Source: Prosapia bicincta
Taxonomy: Eukaryota > Arthropoda > Insecta > Hemiptera > Cercopidae
Length of the DNA: 64,000 bases
Reading direction: 5' to 3'
NCBI GenBank assembly: GCA_036971475.1
Contig: JBAIZL010000001.1
Location: 213,497,575 to 213,561,574, forward strand
Shown here: piece by piece, positions 1 to 13,390 of the stretch
How the letters are laid out: every line of letters starts with the position of its first letter
Numbering within the stretch: position 1 is the stretch's first letter
The notes under the pieces: generated by a model
Told to the model about the DNA's origin: nothing
The model's input: only the letters and a program-made list of their open reading frames with translations
Database searches by the model: none
Translations under genes and position numbers: made by a program

Positions 1-930
1 TATAAAAATATAATCTATTAAATAATGATTAGCCATCCAACTGATTTTTAAATGAAAGAAAAATAAAATAAAATCGAAGAAATAAAGTTCGAAAGTAAGC
101 AATTTTGATAAATACCAAACAAAAATAAATGGTTGCCTAAAGTCCAATCCCAAACTTCCTCGTTGTTGCAGCGGGAACCTAGTGGTACACTAGTACACAC
201 TAGGCTAATATGGGGCTCTGGCAGACTATATTTTTGGCACGCATTAGGCCCAAAACTTTCCTCTGGAACAGTGGGTCGCATGTGACAAAGTATGCAAACA
301 GCTCGGTAGCAAGTGGCACAATTGTTGTGGGGTCGCAACTGGCACCCTCCCCTAACTACTCCCACGATAAGTGTAAAAATATACACTAACCTAACTTGTG
401 GGTTTAGTTAAAGAAATTACCAGGTCCCCCAAAGCCTTATCGATGTGTCCTCACCATGCGCTTTCTTCCTTTAGTAGTCTACACATGTTCATGCTTGCTT
501 TAATTTAATGGATATAACTTCAAGGAGTGCACATTATAAACACATCTTCTTTTACCATAGCACAATTGTGCTTATTTTAGTGTGATTCTTCTCTACATAC
601 TGGTCCTAAAACTTTTCATGGATTCCCAAAATATTTGTTTCCATCAATGTTTAAAATTCATATTAGCCTATATTTCTTGAGGGAAATTTCTTAGCTTACT
701 TTTAAATTCTAAAAGCTCACTTGTAGCTTAAAACCAGTAATATAAAAAAAAATTAAGTTAGTTCCTACAGTGATTAACAATGAAAGTTTTTTTGTTAATT
801 ACCCTAGAGCACTATTTATGATATTGTGTGGTAACCATGGCAACAGTTTAAAGTTGTACAATGGAAGTCTCGACGACAACCAGATGGGGGGGGGGAATTT
901 AATATACATCTTTAAGAAATATATATTTCT
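1..930. other. AT-rich non-coding DNA, no gene seen
   Basis: Open frames here are short, low in complexity or lack any recognisable domain. The stretch around 120-390 is richer in GC than its flanks, but neither strand gives a convincing protein. A run of nine G lies near 886-895. Confidence 0.6.
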
Positions 931-937
931 AGGTATT

Positions 938-1012
938 GGAAAGTTGGCGCAGTGCGAAGGCACGCTAGACTTTAAAGATGAAGATTCTAAGTTCAAATCC
1001 GGCTGGACCCCT
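938..1012 (+). repeat. tRNA-like pol III promoter remnant (tRNA pseudogene or SINE head)
   Basis: TGGCGCAGTGCG at 945-956 resembles a tRNA A box, and AGTTCAAATCC at 990-1000 resembles a B box. The 33-bp gap between them fits a tRNA gene. The T stem on either side of TTCAAAT does not pair properly and I could not fold a clean anticodon arm, so a functional tRNA is unlikely. A decayed tRNA gene or the head of a tRNA-derived SINE fits better. The sequence after it is AT-rich with ATTGAATAATTG-like words. Confidence 0.4.
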
Positions 1013-1040
1013 CAAATTTTATAATTGAATTATTGAATAA

Positions 1041-2203
1041 TTGAAAAACTGTATTAACATTAATTCTCATCCAATATAGGTTTAAAAAATGTTTTTGAAT
1101 TTGATTGAATATTAAAAATGTATTTTGCTAACGATTGAAAATTTGTAAAAGATAGACCCTATAGCATATCAGGAGAGTATGAGCTAATAGAAGGAATCTA
1201 TTAACAAATGTTTTCTTACTTGAATAAATTCTATGAGCTTATAAGAATCGATTTTACAGGACATATTTTACACACATGGTTGACAAGGAAAACAATTTAA
1301 CCCTTTGAAACATTGTTAAAGAGTATTTATGATTAATTTTAAAATATTTATTTAAAACCATATGATTTAAAATTTGAGCCTCAAAACAATATTTTCACTA
1401 AACATTCATGCCCCATAGCAAACTGTGTATTTATTGTTCGTCTAATCGATGGCCTAATTGAACTCTTATTCCAACATTTTTCCCGACCCATCTTCAAGTT
1501 CTTCAGATCCACAAACTGTTGTTTTATTTGGTGAGATTTCAAGAAGTCGGACGCTGCAATCGACCAATAGCAGGCCAGTTTACTCCTTCTCACTGTAACA
1601 ATGCCTTGATCCTTATCTGAGCCAGTTTCTTCCATCTTTGTTTTCGGTGAGGTTCCGCCTCATTGCGTGCATCCCCCTTCCCCCGCTTACGCGGCAGACC
1701 CTTCTTTAGTTGATAAATCAAATTTGATAGTTATCATTTAATCCAGAAGCATATGTTTTGTGCCGCGCCCTAAATATCACCATAACAATATGTCTGGTCG
1801 GTAGATTGGTCCTAGTAACAGTAATTCAATTAAAGCCTGTATTGTTGGAGGGTTACTTGCTGGATCCGCGTTTTATTTAGCTCAGCTAAATGTTTTTATC
1901 CTTACAAATTATACTTTGAAGAATTCTTGTTTCCTGCAAATGTTCCTATTAAATATTATGTATGGATTCTAAGGACCCACACATTTTTTCCTCATTCCCA
2001 AAGCGCTAATGCGTTTATTATGCAAATGATTATTACTTTAAAACTGTAGATAAATAAATAATTAGACTAATATGCAACAAAATTAGATAAATGTAGGTAA
2101 ATACTAATAATCTTTGATGTTTTTTTTACTTTTCACGTGCGTTACAAAAATATATATTTTAATCAAGAAGAATGTCAGAATAAATACAGGTATGACCGGC
2201 AAA
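1041..2203. other. Non-coding DNA with one weak minus-strand ORF
   Basis: An 84-codon frame on the minus strand (1635 to 1381) starts with a real ATG in a fair context (AAAGATGG) and begins MEETGSDKDQG. It has no recognisable domain and no neighbouring exon that I can identify. A GC-richer patch lies around 1640-1700. Nothing else is supported. Confidence 0.4.
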
Positions 2204-3148
2204 GTAAACACTGTAGCCTGTAAAGTAAAAACTGTAGCATATAAAGTAAACAATGTATCCTATAAAGTAAACACTGTAGCCTGTAAAGTAAAAACTGTAG
2301 CATATAAAGTAAACAATGTATCCTATAAAGTAAACACTGTAGCCTGTAAAGTAAAAACTGTAGCATATAAAGTAAACAATGTATCCTATAAAGTAAACAC
2401 TGTAGCCTGTAAAGTAAAAACTGTAGCATATAAAGTAAACAATGTATCCTATAAAGTAAACACTGTAGCCTGTAAAGTAAAAACTGTAGCATATAAAGTA
2501 AACAATGTATCCTATAAAGTAAACACTGTAGCCTGTAAAGTAAAAACTGTAGCATATAAAGTAAACAATGTATCCTATAAAGTAAACACTGTAGCCTGTA
2601 AAGTAAAAACTGTAGCATATAAAGTAAACAATGTATCCTATAAAGTAAACACTGTAGCCTGTAAAGTAAAAACTGTAGCATATAAAGTAAACAATGTATC
2701 CTATAAAGTAAACACTGTAGCCTGTAAAGTAAAAACTGTAGCATATAAAGTAAACAATGTATCCTATAAAGTAAACACTGTAGCCTGTAAAGTAAAAACT
2801 GTAGCATATAAAGTAAACAATGTATCCTATAAAGTAAACACTGTAGCCTGTAAAGTAAAAACTGTAGCATATAAAGTAAACAATGTATCCTATAAAGTAA
2901 ACACTGTAGCCTGTAAAGTAAAAACTGTAGCATATAAAGTAAACAATGTATCCTATAAAGTAAACACTGTAGCCTGTAAAGTAAAAACTGTAGCATATAA
3001 AGTAAACAATGTATCCTATAAAGTAAACACTGTAGCCTGTAAAGTAAAAACTGTAGCATATAAAGTAAACAATGTATCCTATAAAGTAAACACTGTAGCC
3101 ATGAAAGTAAACACTGTTGCTTATAAAGCAAATTCTGTAGAGCTCTAT
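2204..3148. repeat. 63-bp higher-order tandem repeat, 14 identical copies
   Basis: Each 63-bp unit is built from three related 21-bp monomers beginning GTAAACACTG, GTAAAAACTG and GTAAACAATG. Fourteen units run from 2204 to 3085 with no difference that I can see, followed by diverged 21-mers to about 3148. Because 63 is divisible by three, long frames stay open on both strands. One starts with ATG at 2117, continues into unique sequence and ends at 3376. Perfect copy identity points to recent amplification. Confidence 0.97.
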
Positions 3149-6100
3149 ATCCTCAACCTAATGCAACCCCCAAAAAATACTATAAAGCTAATGTTTCTCT
3201 TATTTTACACTGTGAGACTACTATATTTCCTACGTATTACATTATACAGTATTCCCAAAATATCCAATTATAGTCAAAGTTCTAATATCGCATTCGCAAG
3301 GCACTTCGGGGTCGGCATGTTCCCTGTTATCGAAAATTTCCGGATAATAGAGGCTAACATATATAGGCTACAGTAAAAGTAGGCCTACATAATGTTATGC
3401 TACCTATCAAGGAAAATTGAATATACTGTTGCAATGTTACCTTCTATATTTTTGTGTGTCCAATTACTGTATTTCTGTAGCCTACGTATTTGAAAAAATA
3501 TATAAAAAATATTCCTAAAAAAGCCTTCACAACGTTAAAATAAAACAAGTGCCTGCGCACTTAGGCTAACTGTACAAACACTAATGATTCTACTCATGGA
3601 CGTCTGACTGCCTGGTATGCGATGACAGATCTTCAACAAAAACTGGGTTTCCGATGAGTCGTGTAACAACAAACAATGGTACTGTACTGATTTGTTTTTG
3701 TTATGAAAATGTGCCGGTTAATAGGACGTTCCGGATGATAGAATGCCGTATAAAAGAGCTTTTACTGTAGTTTGGCTTTGGTAAACCAACTCGATTAATA
3801 GTGACAATGAAATCGGGAAATGTTTCAGCAGAAAGACTTCATTGCATATGGTTTCGTCACTGCTATCTTGACAGTAGCCTATGTAAACTCGATGTTTGTT
3901 CAAGAACGTCCGGCAATGGAGTGCAAACTCTTAACTTTATAAAGTTGTTAAAATGACTATGTTCAGAAAGTTTGCACTTTTATATTACCAAATCCATCCT
4001 AAATCAATATCTTGCACCTAATTATAACACAGGTAGGCCTATATAGTAGTGTAGTGTAACATAATGTGCGTATAAGTAAGGATTTATTCAATACATGATT
4101 ATGTTGGTAAAGTGTATAAACGTTCCCAATAGAACAACTTATACCCATAAGTTTTAACCAGTATTAATGGTTTTCGACACTTTCTGGGCTGATAGAAGGG
4201 GCAAGATTATTTGGATTTGCTCTAAGGTAACTCTAAGGCGGATCAAGCTCTAAGCCACTTTATCGGCGATGGGTACATACAGCTCTCTCGACGTAGCCTG
4301 GATTCTGAGACACGGATGTGGATTCGGAGACACTCCGGATGCTTCGACGAAGCAGAAGATACTCCAGCAAGGATGGCGCAGGCAGAGTAATGCTGAGAGC
4401 TTTACGTATCCCGTCTTAAGAGTGACGCCACAGAATTAGGCCTACTGTATACATTGACAGACTGAGAAGGGAAGAATGATATGCGTCCTTGGGATGTGGC
4501 AAGACCAAGGCTCTATTGGGATATTCAGGAGATTGGTGGAACTGGTCCTCGGAAGTGATGACGATCAAGAGCAAACGCCAATCCTTGTACTCTGTGGTTG
4601 CCCTGCACTGCGGATCACCAGATGGGATGGTATGGGAGTGAGGTAGAAACACAAGAGGACAAGAGTATAGTCATCATGAACTCAGTACTTGGCTATTGCA
4701 AAGAAATAGGTATTGCCTAAGCGAACCTTGTGGTAAGGATGGGAAGAAAGTAGCCCACAAAGGCAGCGGTGAATATTCTAAAACTTAAGGCTCTTCTAGT
4801 TCCCTTAGATAATTAAACAATAAAAGTGTGGTTATGTTTCAAACCTAATAACTGATGTACGCTTTTACCAGTACTTATGGTTTCGACCCTTCAAATCCCT
4901 TGTATAGATTGCCTACCAGATTATATCTAATGCTATACAATGTAACATGTAGATTATGCTATATAAATTGCGTTATACACACAATTTGGGGTAAATAACA
5001 ACAATTGTCCTCTGGCTGGTTCATCTATAGGCCTACCACATTGTAGAAACTCATACTTTCCTTTACAAATAACCTTTACTCTACCATTTGGAACGAAGGC
5101 CTGCACTCGTAGTCTAGTTATAGCTTATGGATGTTTGTAACCATAGGCCTGGCGATTATGTGTTTGCCAAAGAACAAACAACCATCAGGATTATGTGCTT
5201 TCCTTTTCAAACAACCATCATAAATGAATTCTTAATACCATCAGCTGTTGGTGAACAGCTGGGACAGTCTGAAATAGTAGAACTGAGACTGATTGAAAAG
5301 ATTGGATCACTATATTTTTTTTTTTTAATTCCTGAGATCACTTATACTTAGCAATCAGCGGTTACATAATGACTTCTGGTAGATAATACAAGGCTATTTG
5401 TAGGGCCTCATTGTACCAAGGTCACAAAGAGATGACGATACCCTCTTGTAGGATGACGGATTAGGAAGGGGGTGGGATAAGTTAGGGGTACCCCTGGTAT
5501 TGCGAGAAAATAATGTCATCGCGTGCTCACAGTTGTTATACCCCATATTTATTTAGATTTAATGACCTCTTTATAACATGGCCATGGTTCATGAAAGTCA
5601 GGGTGAAGCTGCCTTTCTTGGGTCACAAGGTAATCAACGAAGCATGTGTTAAGTACATTAACCCCTTCATAATTACCGCGGGTTTGATTCTAGGCAATTT
5701 TTTCATATGTTGTTTTAACTTGAAGTCTGAAAAATATGTTAAAATTCTTTAGCGCTATTGAGAATTGACCCCGGACCTTTAGATCAATAGTAAACTTTAT
5801 ACTAAACTAAGTTCCCTGTTTTTAAAACCTAATTATTTTATCAATCAGCCAATTTCCTATTGAAATAATTGTGTCAAAGTATTAGTTTTATGTGCTTAAG
5901 TTCTCGCTTTAGCCACCAGAGCCGATCGTTAAACAATCGAACGTTAAACCATTGTTACAAATCCTTCTAACGCTTTTCTTCTCTGACATTAATAGCTGCA
6001 TAGCCCCAAGGAAAGATGTCAGTCCTACAAATCAATTTGCACACTTCGGGTGAATGCAGTGGCGGGTGTTAGTACCGCAACGGAGAGAGGGGCCGCCCGC

Positions 6101-6678
6101 TTCTACTCCTGCTCCCGCTCTTGACAGCAGCAGCGCTTGGCTTTCAAATGCAGATGCGTTATAACATTCAATATGTTTTTCAAAAGACTTGCTTGTGTAT
6201 TGTTAAGTTGCGTAAAAGAGGCCATAACAAAATCAAACAACCGTTTCTAAATCCGTTCTCGAGGGTGGAAGGGAGGTTTACAGTACTCCATTGTTGCTAC
6301 ATCTCGCCTTGTACTTTACACTGTAAATAATGCTTTTAATTACAAGCAGTGGATCGAAATTACCTAATTATTACAGTTATTTCAATACTATTGAATTATT
6401 GAATTATGAATACGTTGAACGTATTGTTTGGATAACAATGAATTCACGGTATAAAGGGACGGTACTTTAAATGCGATGTTGTGAAGGCAATCCAAATGCA
6501 GGGTAAGACAAGATAGGCCCACTGTTTGCTAATCAAACCTTATCTATTGCGTCTTATGTATAGTCATAGGTTCTAATTTTAGATTAAATTTACAAATATT
6601 CTTAATAATAACAAACGTACTCTATAAATTTAGAGATAAAAATGTTGTTTCCTGCACATCAGTGTCTGTCACGGGATG
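3149..6678. other. Single-copy intergenic DNA, no gene recognised
   Basis: About 3.5 kb of mostly AT-rich DNA. The part around 4180-4700 is richer in GC and contains a small imperfect duplication (GATTCTGAGACAC and GATTCGGAGACAC near 4303-4345), but no coherent protein. Several AGGCCTA-type palindromes lie here (3379, 4034, about 4436 and 5029). Open frames near 5127, 5513 and 6121 show no domain. Confidence 0.6.
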
Positions 6679-9245
6679 GGTTTACTAGCCACTAGCCGGA
6701 GGGCTTGGTAGCTGGTAGCAGACTGTCTCGAACATGCGCGATGGTGTATGCCATAGGAAGGTTTACTAGCCACTAGCCGGAGGGCTTGGTAGCTGGTAAC
6801 AGACTGTCTCGAACATGCGCGATGGTGTATGCCATAGGAAGGTTTACTAGCCACTAGTCGGAGGGCTTGGTAGCTGGTAACAGACTGTCTCGAACATGCG
6901 CGATGGTGTATGCCATAGGAAGGTTTACTAGCCACTAGTCGGAGGGCTTGGTAGCTGGTAACAGACTGTCTCGAACATGCGCGATGGTGTATGCCATAGG
7001 AAGGTTTACTAGCCACTAGCCGGAGGGCTTGGTAGCTGGTAACAGACTGTCTCGAACATGCGCGATGGTGTATGCCATAGGAAGGTTTACTAGCCACTAG
7101 CCGGAGGGCTTGGTAGCTGGTAACAGACTGTCTCGAACATGCGCGATGGTGTATGCCATAGGAAGGTTTACTAGCCACTAGCCGGAGGGCTTGGTAGCTG
7201 GTAACAGACTGTCTCGAACATGCGCGATGGTGTATGCCATAGGAAGGTTTACTAGCCACTAGCCGGAGGGCTTGGTAGCTGGTAGCAGACTGACTCGAAC
7301 ATGCGCGATGGTGTATGCCATAGGAAGGGTTTACTAGCCACTAGCCGGAGGGCTTGGTAGCTGGTAGCAGACTGTCCCGAACATGCGCGATGGTGTATGC
7401 CATAGGAAGGTTTACTAGCCACTAGCCGGAGGGCTTGGTAGCTGGTAGCAGACTGTCCCGAACATGCGCGATGGTGTATGCCATAGGAAGGTTTACTAGC
7501 CACTAGTCGGAGGGCTTGGTAGCTGGTAACAGACTGTCTCGAACATGCACGATGGTGTATGCCATAGGAAGGTTTACTAGTCACTAGTCGGAGGGCTTGG
7601 TAGCTGGTAGCAGACTGTCCCGAACATGCACGATGGTGTATGTCGTGGGAAGGGTTTACTAGCCACTAGCCGGCGGGCTTAGAAGCTGGTAGCAGACTGT
7701 CTCGAACATGCACGATGGTGTATGCCATAGGAAGGTTTACTAGTCACTAGTCGGAGGGCTTGGTAGCTGGTAGCAGACTGTCCAACATGCGCGATGGTGT
7801 ATGCCATAGGAAGGTTTACTAGCCACTAGTCGGAGGGCTTGGTAGCTGGTAGCAGACTGTCTCGAACATGCGCGATGGTGTATGCCATAGGAAGGTTTAC
7901 TAGCCACTAGCCGGAGGGCTTGGTAGCTGGTAACAGACTGACTCGAACATGCGCGATGGTGTATGCCATAGGAAGGTTTACTAGCCACTAGCCGGAGGGC
8001 TTGGTAGCTGGTAACAGACTGACTCGAACATGCGCGATGGTGTATGCCATAGGAAGGTTTACTAGCCACTAGCCGGAGGGCTTGGTAGCTGGTAACAGAC
8101 TGACTCGAACATGCGCGATGGTGTATGCCATAGGAAGGTTTACTAGCCACTAGCCGGAGGGCTTGGTAGCTGGTAACAGACTGACTCGAACATGCGCGAT
8201 GGTGTATGCCATAGGAAGGTTTACTAGCCACTAGCCGGAGGGCTTGGTAGCTGGTAACAGACTGTCTCGAACATGCGCGATGGTGTATGCCATAGGAAGG
8301 TTTACTAGCCACTAGCCGGAGGGCTTGGTAGCTGGTAACAGACTGTCTCGAACATGCGCGATGGTGTATGCCATAGGAAGGTTTACTAGCCACTAGTCGG
8401 AGGGCTTGGTAGCTGGTAACAGACTGACTCGAACATGCGCGATGGTGTATGCCATAGGAAGGTTTACTAGCCACTAGTCGGAGGGCTTGGTAGCTGGTAA
8501 CAGACTGTCTCGAACATGCGCGATGGTGTATGCCATAGGAAGGTTTACTAGCCACTAGCCGGAGGGCTTGGTAGCTGGTAACAGACTGACTCGAACATGC
8601 GCGATGGTGTATGCCATAGGAAGGTTTACTAGCCACTAGTCGGAGGGCTTGGTAGCTGGTAACAGACTGTCTCGAACATGCGCGATGGTGTATGCCATAG
8701 GAAGGTTTACTAGCCACTAGCCGGAGGGCTTGGTAGCTGGTAACAGACTGACTCGAACATGCGCGATGGTGTATGCCATAGGAAGGGTTTACTAGCCACT
8801 AGCCGGAGGGCTTGGTAGCTGGTAACAGACTGACTCGAACATGCGCGATGGTGTATGCCATAGGAAGGTTTACTAGCCACTAGTCGGAGGGCTTGGTAGC
8901 TGGTAACAGACTGTCTCGAACATGCGCGATGGTGTATGCCATAGGAAGGTTTACTAGCCACTAGTCGGAGGGCTTGGTAGCTGGTAGCAGACTGTCCCGA
9001 ACATGCACGATGGTGTATGCCATAGGAAGGGTTTACTAGCCACTAGCCGGCAGGCTTAGAAGCTGGTAGCAGACTGTCTCGAACATGGGCGATGGTGTAT
9101 GTCGTGGGAAGGGTTTACTAGCCACTAGCCGGCGGGGTTAGAAGCTGGTAGCAGTCTGCCTCGAACATGCGCGATGGTGTATGTCATGGGTAGGGTTTAC
9201 TAGCAACTAGCCGGCCGGCTTAGAAGCTGGCAGTAGACTATCTCA
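6679..9245. repeat. 81-bp tandem repeat array A, about 32 copies
   Basis: The monomer is 81 bp, starts GGTTTACTAGCCACTAG and contains CGAACATGCGCGATGG. A few copies are 82 bp (extra G in GGGTTTAC) or shortened near 7780, which breaks the frame that otherwise stays open on the minus strand. Variant sites recur: ACTGTCTCG, ACTGACTCG or ACTGTCCCG; and CTAGCCGG or CTAGTCGG. Diverged copies carrying GTATGTCGTGGGAAGG and GGCTTAGAAGC lie both inside (about 7640-7700) and at the right edge (9050-9240). No protein is inferred. Confidence 0.97.
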
Positions 9246-10018
9246 GTGTCATCAATTCACAAGCAGAATTCGGAAATCGTTATTTTCTGGAGTTTGAGGG
9301 AACTAGCTGCTCGTCATCAAACTGCAATTGGTTCCTGTGCAAGTTGCTTTAGCTAAAGATAATAAAAAGGGGTCTGCTAAGAAAAAACACAATTAGCAGA
9401 AAAGTATGGTTAGGGAAACTTGGAAACTATGCTAAAGTCACTTTATTGGAAGAGCTGAGAAACGGAGAACAAAACTTACTTAATTTTAGGCTTTACATCC
9501 ATCTGCTTTACCCCCTTACAATAGGTTCTAATTTAGTTCACGTCAAGAAGCTGAAATATTTCTCTTGCTTTAGATCGACTGTAGAATTCAAATGGTAGAC
9601 TTTAAGAGACTTCGAAATATTCTTAAGGTTCTGTTTGATTTGCACAAAACAAAATTACACAACCAGGAAACTGTCAAATTAGCAGACAAAACAAAAATGT
9701 TTCTACTCTCCAGCTGGTTGGTTGCTAGCGAGTGAGAAGCTATCCGCATCATCCCCAACTCGTAGGGTAGTAAAATCACCCTGTATAATATAGCGTCTAG
9801 GAATTGTGTTTCACTGTTTGGAGTTGTTTACATTCTGTATTAGATCTTTTTATTTTTGTTGTACTAAAAAGATTTTGTAAACTCTCCGAATGTGCTAAAA
9901 TGTCATAGCACATACTTCATGTGGAACATACCATTATAGCTCGTACTTGAAGTTTGTGACAAAGTAAGCCCTCCTGACGAAAGTAATTTAAACGACAGGG
10001 AATACTTGAAAGTTAATC
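9246..10018. other. Intergenic DNA, nothing recognised
   Basis: AT-rich single-copy sequence between two arrays. No long frame with a domain, no RNA gene and no clear repeat. Confidence 0.6.
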
Positions 10019-12351
10019 TGGATGGTTATATACACAGATGGAGATGGTTATATAGACAGAGGGAGATGGCTATGTAGACACATGGAGATGGTTATATAGA
10101 CAGATGGAGATGGTTATATATACAGAGGGAGATGATTGTATAGACAGATGGAGATGGTTATATAGACAGATGGACATGCTTATGTAGACAGATGGACATG
10201 GTTATGTAGACAGATGGAGATGGTTACACAGACAGATGGAGATGATTATATGGACAAATGGAGATAGTTATGTAAATAGATGGAGATGGTTATATAGACA
10301 GATGGACATGCTTATGTAGACAGATGGACATGGTTATGTAGACAGATGGAGATGGTTATATAGACAGAGGGAGATGATTGTATAGACAGATGGAGATGGT
10401 TATATAGACAGATGGACATGCTTATGTAGACAGATGGACATGGTTATATAGACAGAGGGAGATGATTGTATAGACAGATGGAGATGGTTATATAGACAGA
10501 TGGACATGCTTATGTAGACAGATGGACATGCTTATATAGACAGATGGACATGCTTATGTAGACAGATGGACATGGTTATATACACAGATGGAGATGGTTA
10601 TATAGACAGATGGAGATGGTTATATATACAGAGGGAGATGATTGTATAGACAGATGGAGATGGTTATATAGACAGATGGACATGCTTATGTAGACAGATG
10701 GACATGGTTATGTAGACAGATGGAGATGGTTACACAGACAGATGGAGATGATTATATGGACAAATGGAGATAGTTATGTAAATAGATGGAGATGGTTATA
10801 TAGACAGATGGACATGCTTATGTAGACAGATGGACATGGTTATGTAGACAGATGGAGATGGTTACACAGACAGATGGAGATGATTATATGGACAAATGGA
10901 GATAGTTATGTAAATAGATGGAGATGGTTATATAGACAGATGGACATGCTTATGTAGACAGATGGACATGGTTATGTAGACAGATGGAGATGGTTACACA
11001 GACAGATGGAGATGATTATATGGACAAATGGAGATAGTTATGTAAATAGATGGAGATGGTTATGTAGGCAGATGGAGATGGTTATGTAGACAGATGGAGA
11101 TAGTTATATAAACAGATGGAGACGGTTATGTAAACAGATGGAGATGGCTATGAAGACAGATAGAAATGGTTATATAGATAGATGGAGATGGTTACACAAA
11201 CAGATGGAGATGATTATATGGACAAATGGAGATAGTTATGTAAATAGATGGAGATGGTTACACAGACAGATAGAGGTGGTTATATAGACTGATGGACATG
11301 GTTATGTAGACAGATGGAGATGGTTACACAGACAGATGGAGATGATTATATGGACAAATGGAGATAGTTATGTAAATAGATGGAGATGGTTATATAGACA
11401 GATGGAGATGGTTATGTAGACAGATGGAGATAGTTATATAAACAGATGGAGACGGTTATGTAAACAGATGGAGATGGCTATGAAGACAGATAGAAATGGT
11501 TATATAGATAGATGGAGATGGTTACACAAACAGATGGAGATGGTTGTATAAACAGACGGAGATGGTTATGTAGCCAGATGGAGATGGTTATATAAACAGA
11601 TGGAGATGGTTATGTAAGTAGATGGAGATGGTTATATAGACAGATGGAGATGGTTATGTAGACAGATGGAGATGGTTATATAAACAGATGGAGATGGTTA
11701 TGTAGACAGATAGAGATGGTTATATAGACAGATGGAGATGTTTATGTAGACGGATGGAGATGGTTATAAGGACAGATGGAGATGGTTATGTAGACAGATG
11801 GAGATGGTTATAAGGACAGATGGAGATGTTTATGTAGACGGATGGAGATGGTTATAAGGACAGATGGAGATGGAGATCGTTGTATAGCCAGATGGAGATG
11901 GTTATTTAAGCAGATGGAGATGGAGATCGTTGTATAGCCAGATGGAGATGGTTATTTAAGCAGATGGAGATGGTTATATAAATAGATGGAGGTGGTTACA
12001 CAGATATATGGAGATATATGACCGGTTATGTAGACAGATGGAGATGGTTATGTAGACAGATGGAGATGGTTATGTAGCCTAGATAGATGGAGATGGATGT
12101 ATAGAGAGATGGAGATGGTTATGTAGATTAATGGACATGGTTATATAGACAGATGGAGATGGGTACACAGACAGATGGATTTGGTTATATAGACAGATGG
12201 AGACGGTTATGTAGAAAGATGGAGATGGTTATATAGACAGATAGAGATGGTTTCTCAGACAGCTGGAGATTGTTATGTAGACAGATGGAGATGGTTATAT
12301 AGACAGATGGATTTGTTGTATAGACGGATGGAGATGGATATATAGACAAAT
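10019..12351. repeat. 22-bp minisatellite, about 106 copies, with 132-bp higher-order repeat
   Basis: The monomer is 22 bp, typically GACAGATGGAGATGGTTATA plus TA. Variants include GGACATGCTTATG, TTACACAGACAG and GATTATATGGACAAATGG. The TACACA variant recurs at 10731, 10863 and 10995, exactly 132 bp (6 x 22) apart, and also at 10225, which is 506 bp (23 x 22) before 10731. The period is not a multiple of three, so no long frame arises. Copies become irregular from about 11870 rightward. Confidence 0.96.
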
Positions 12352-13296
12352 AACGTGAGAAATGAAGTTTAAATGAATTGAAAGGACAAGTGAAGAAAGA
12401 GAATTCAAAGCCAGAATAATAAATTAAATGAGGCGTTTAAGACATTGCGGGAGAAGATACTGTTTGATAAAAGATAGGAGTAAGAAAGAATGGATTTAAT
12501 TAGAATTTTAAGTTATACACTGAGGTAAATGGGCAAAAATCCTTGATAAAAGCCGATAGGGGAGTCTGAAAAGTGTTGGGTTTACAGTGAAAGGCCTGGA
12601 CAGGAAGAAGGGGAAGCGACCTGTAGCGTTTTTTCCATAGCTGGGTGGGGAGACTTGTGTGGTACACTCACGCTAAAGGAAGTGGTTGACACTGAATAAA
12701 GTGAAAACCAACCCAGTGATTACAAAACACTCTAAAATAATGAATAGATAAGATAGAAGGATCGACAAGGCTTCCTGAAATTAAACATTTGCAATATTTG
12801 ATAATTTGTATTAAAACATTAATCTTAAACTCTAAACAGCATACTAACCTGGCACAATAATAAAACATTTGTGTAAACTAATAAGGATATTACAGAGTTT
12901 CCTCAAACCTTTATACTTTTGACATCTTGATAGAATATCTGCCCCTTTTGACATATTGTACTACCCTTTTGGCTACAGTTCGGATTTTAGCCCCAACTCC
13001 TGCTGCCGTGCAGGTTGGTTCACAAGGTACTTTGTACTGTAAACATGTCCACATACTAAAAGCGGCTGAATGGTAACGCCTGCCTGTGAATCTGCCGAGC
13101 TGCAGGTACAGTCATTGCGTGAACCCCTTTCTCCTTATTAGTTAGTACCTTGGGAATGAACTCTCAAAACTCGTTGAACAGAGTCGAGCAATCGACATTC
13201 CTGAAGGAAGGCATATTTCAGTTTGTGCCCAAGTAAGGTTAAGTGGCCCCATACTACTTTTTTGCGAGTCTGGACGCGAAATAGTCATGACCAAAG

Positions 13297-13297
<1 letters not shown>
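12352..13297. other. Intergenic DNA, nothing recognised
   Basis: Single-copy sequence. It begins with a purine-rich stretch (about 12352-12500) and contains no domain-bearing frame. Confidence 0.6.
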
Positions 13298-13331
<34 letters not shown>

Positions 13332-13356
13332 CGTGCGTGCTTGCGCGCGCGCGCGT

Positions 13357-13388
<32 letters not shown>
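13298..13388. repeat. Compound microsatellite (GT)n-(GC)n-(GT)n-(GA)n
   Basis: Alternating purine-pyrimidine tract: GT dinucleotides, then GCGTGCGTGC and a CGCGCGCGCG core, then GT again, ending in GAGAGAGA. The alternating GC/GT composition is of the kind that can adopt Z-DNA. Confidence 0.97.

Positions 13389-13390
<2 letters not shown>

Noticed and set aside
1381..1635. 84-codon minus-strand ORF as a gene
   Set aside because: It has an ATG in fair context, but no domain, no partner exons and ordinary length for chance in this sequence.
2114..3376. 420-codon frame across the 63-bp array as a confident gene
   Set aside because: The opposite strand is equally open, the period is divisible by three and no domain is present; kept only as a low-level finding.
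4180..4700. Possible retroelement or gene fragment in a GC-richer patch
   Set aside because: No frame longer than about 78 codons and no recognisable motif; composition alone is not enough.
6669..8961. Minus-strand frames of 83-325 codons in the first 81-bp array
   Set aside because: Same artefact. Frames break wherever a copy gains or loses a base, without any sign of constraint on frame.
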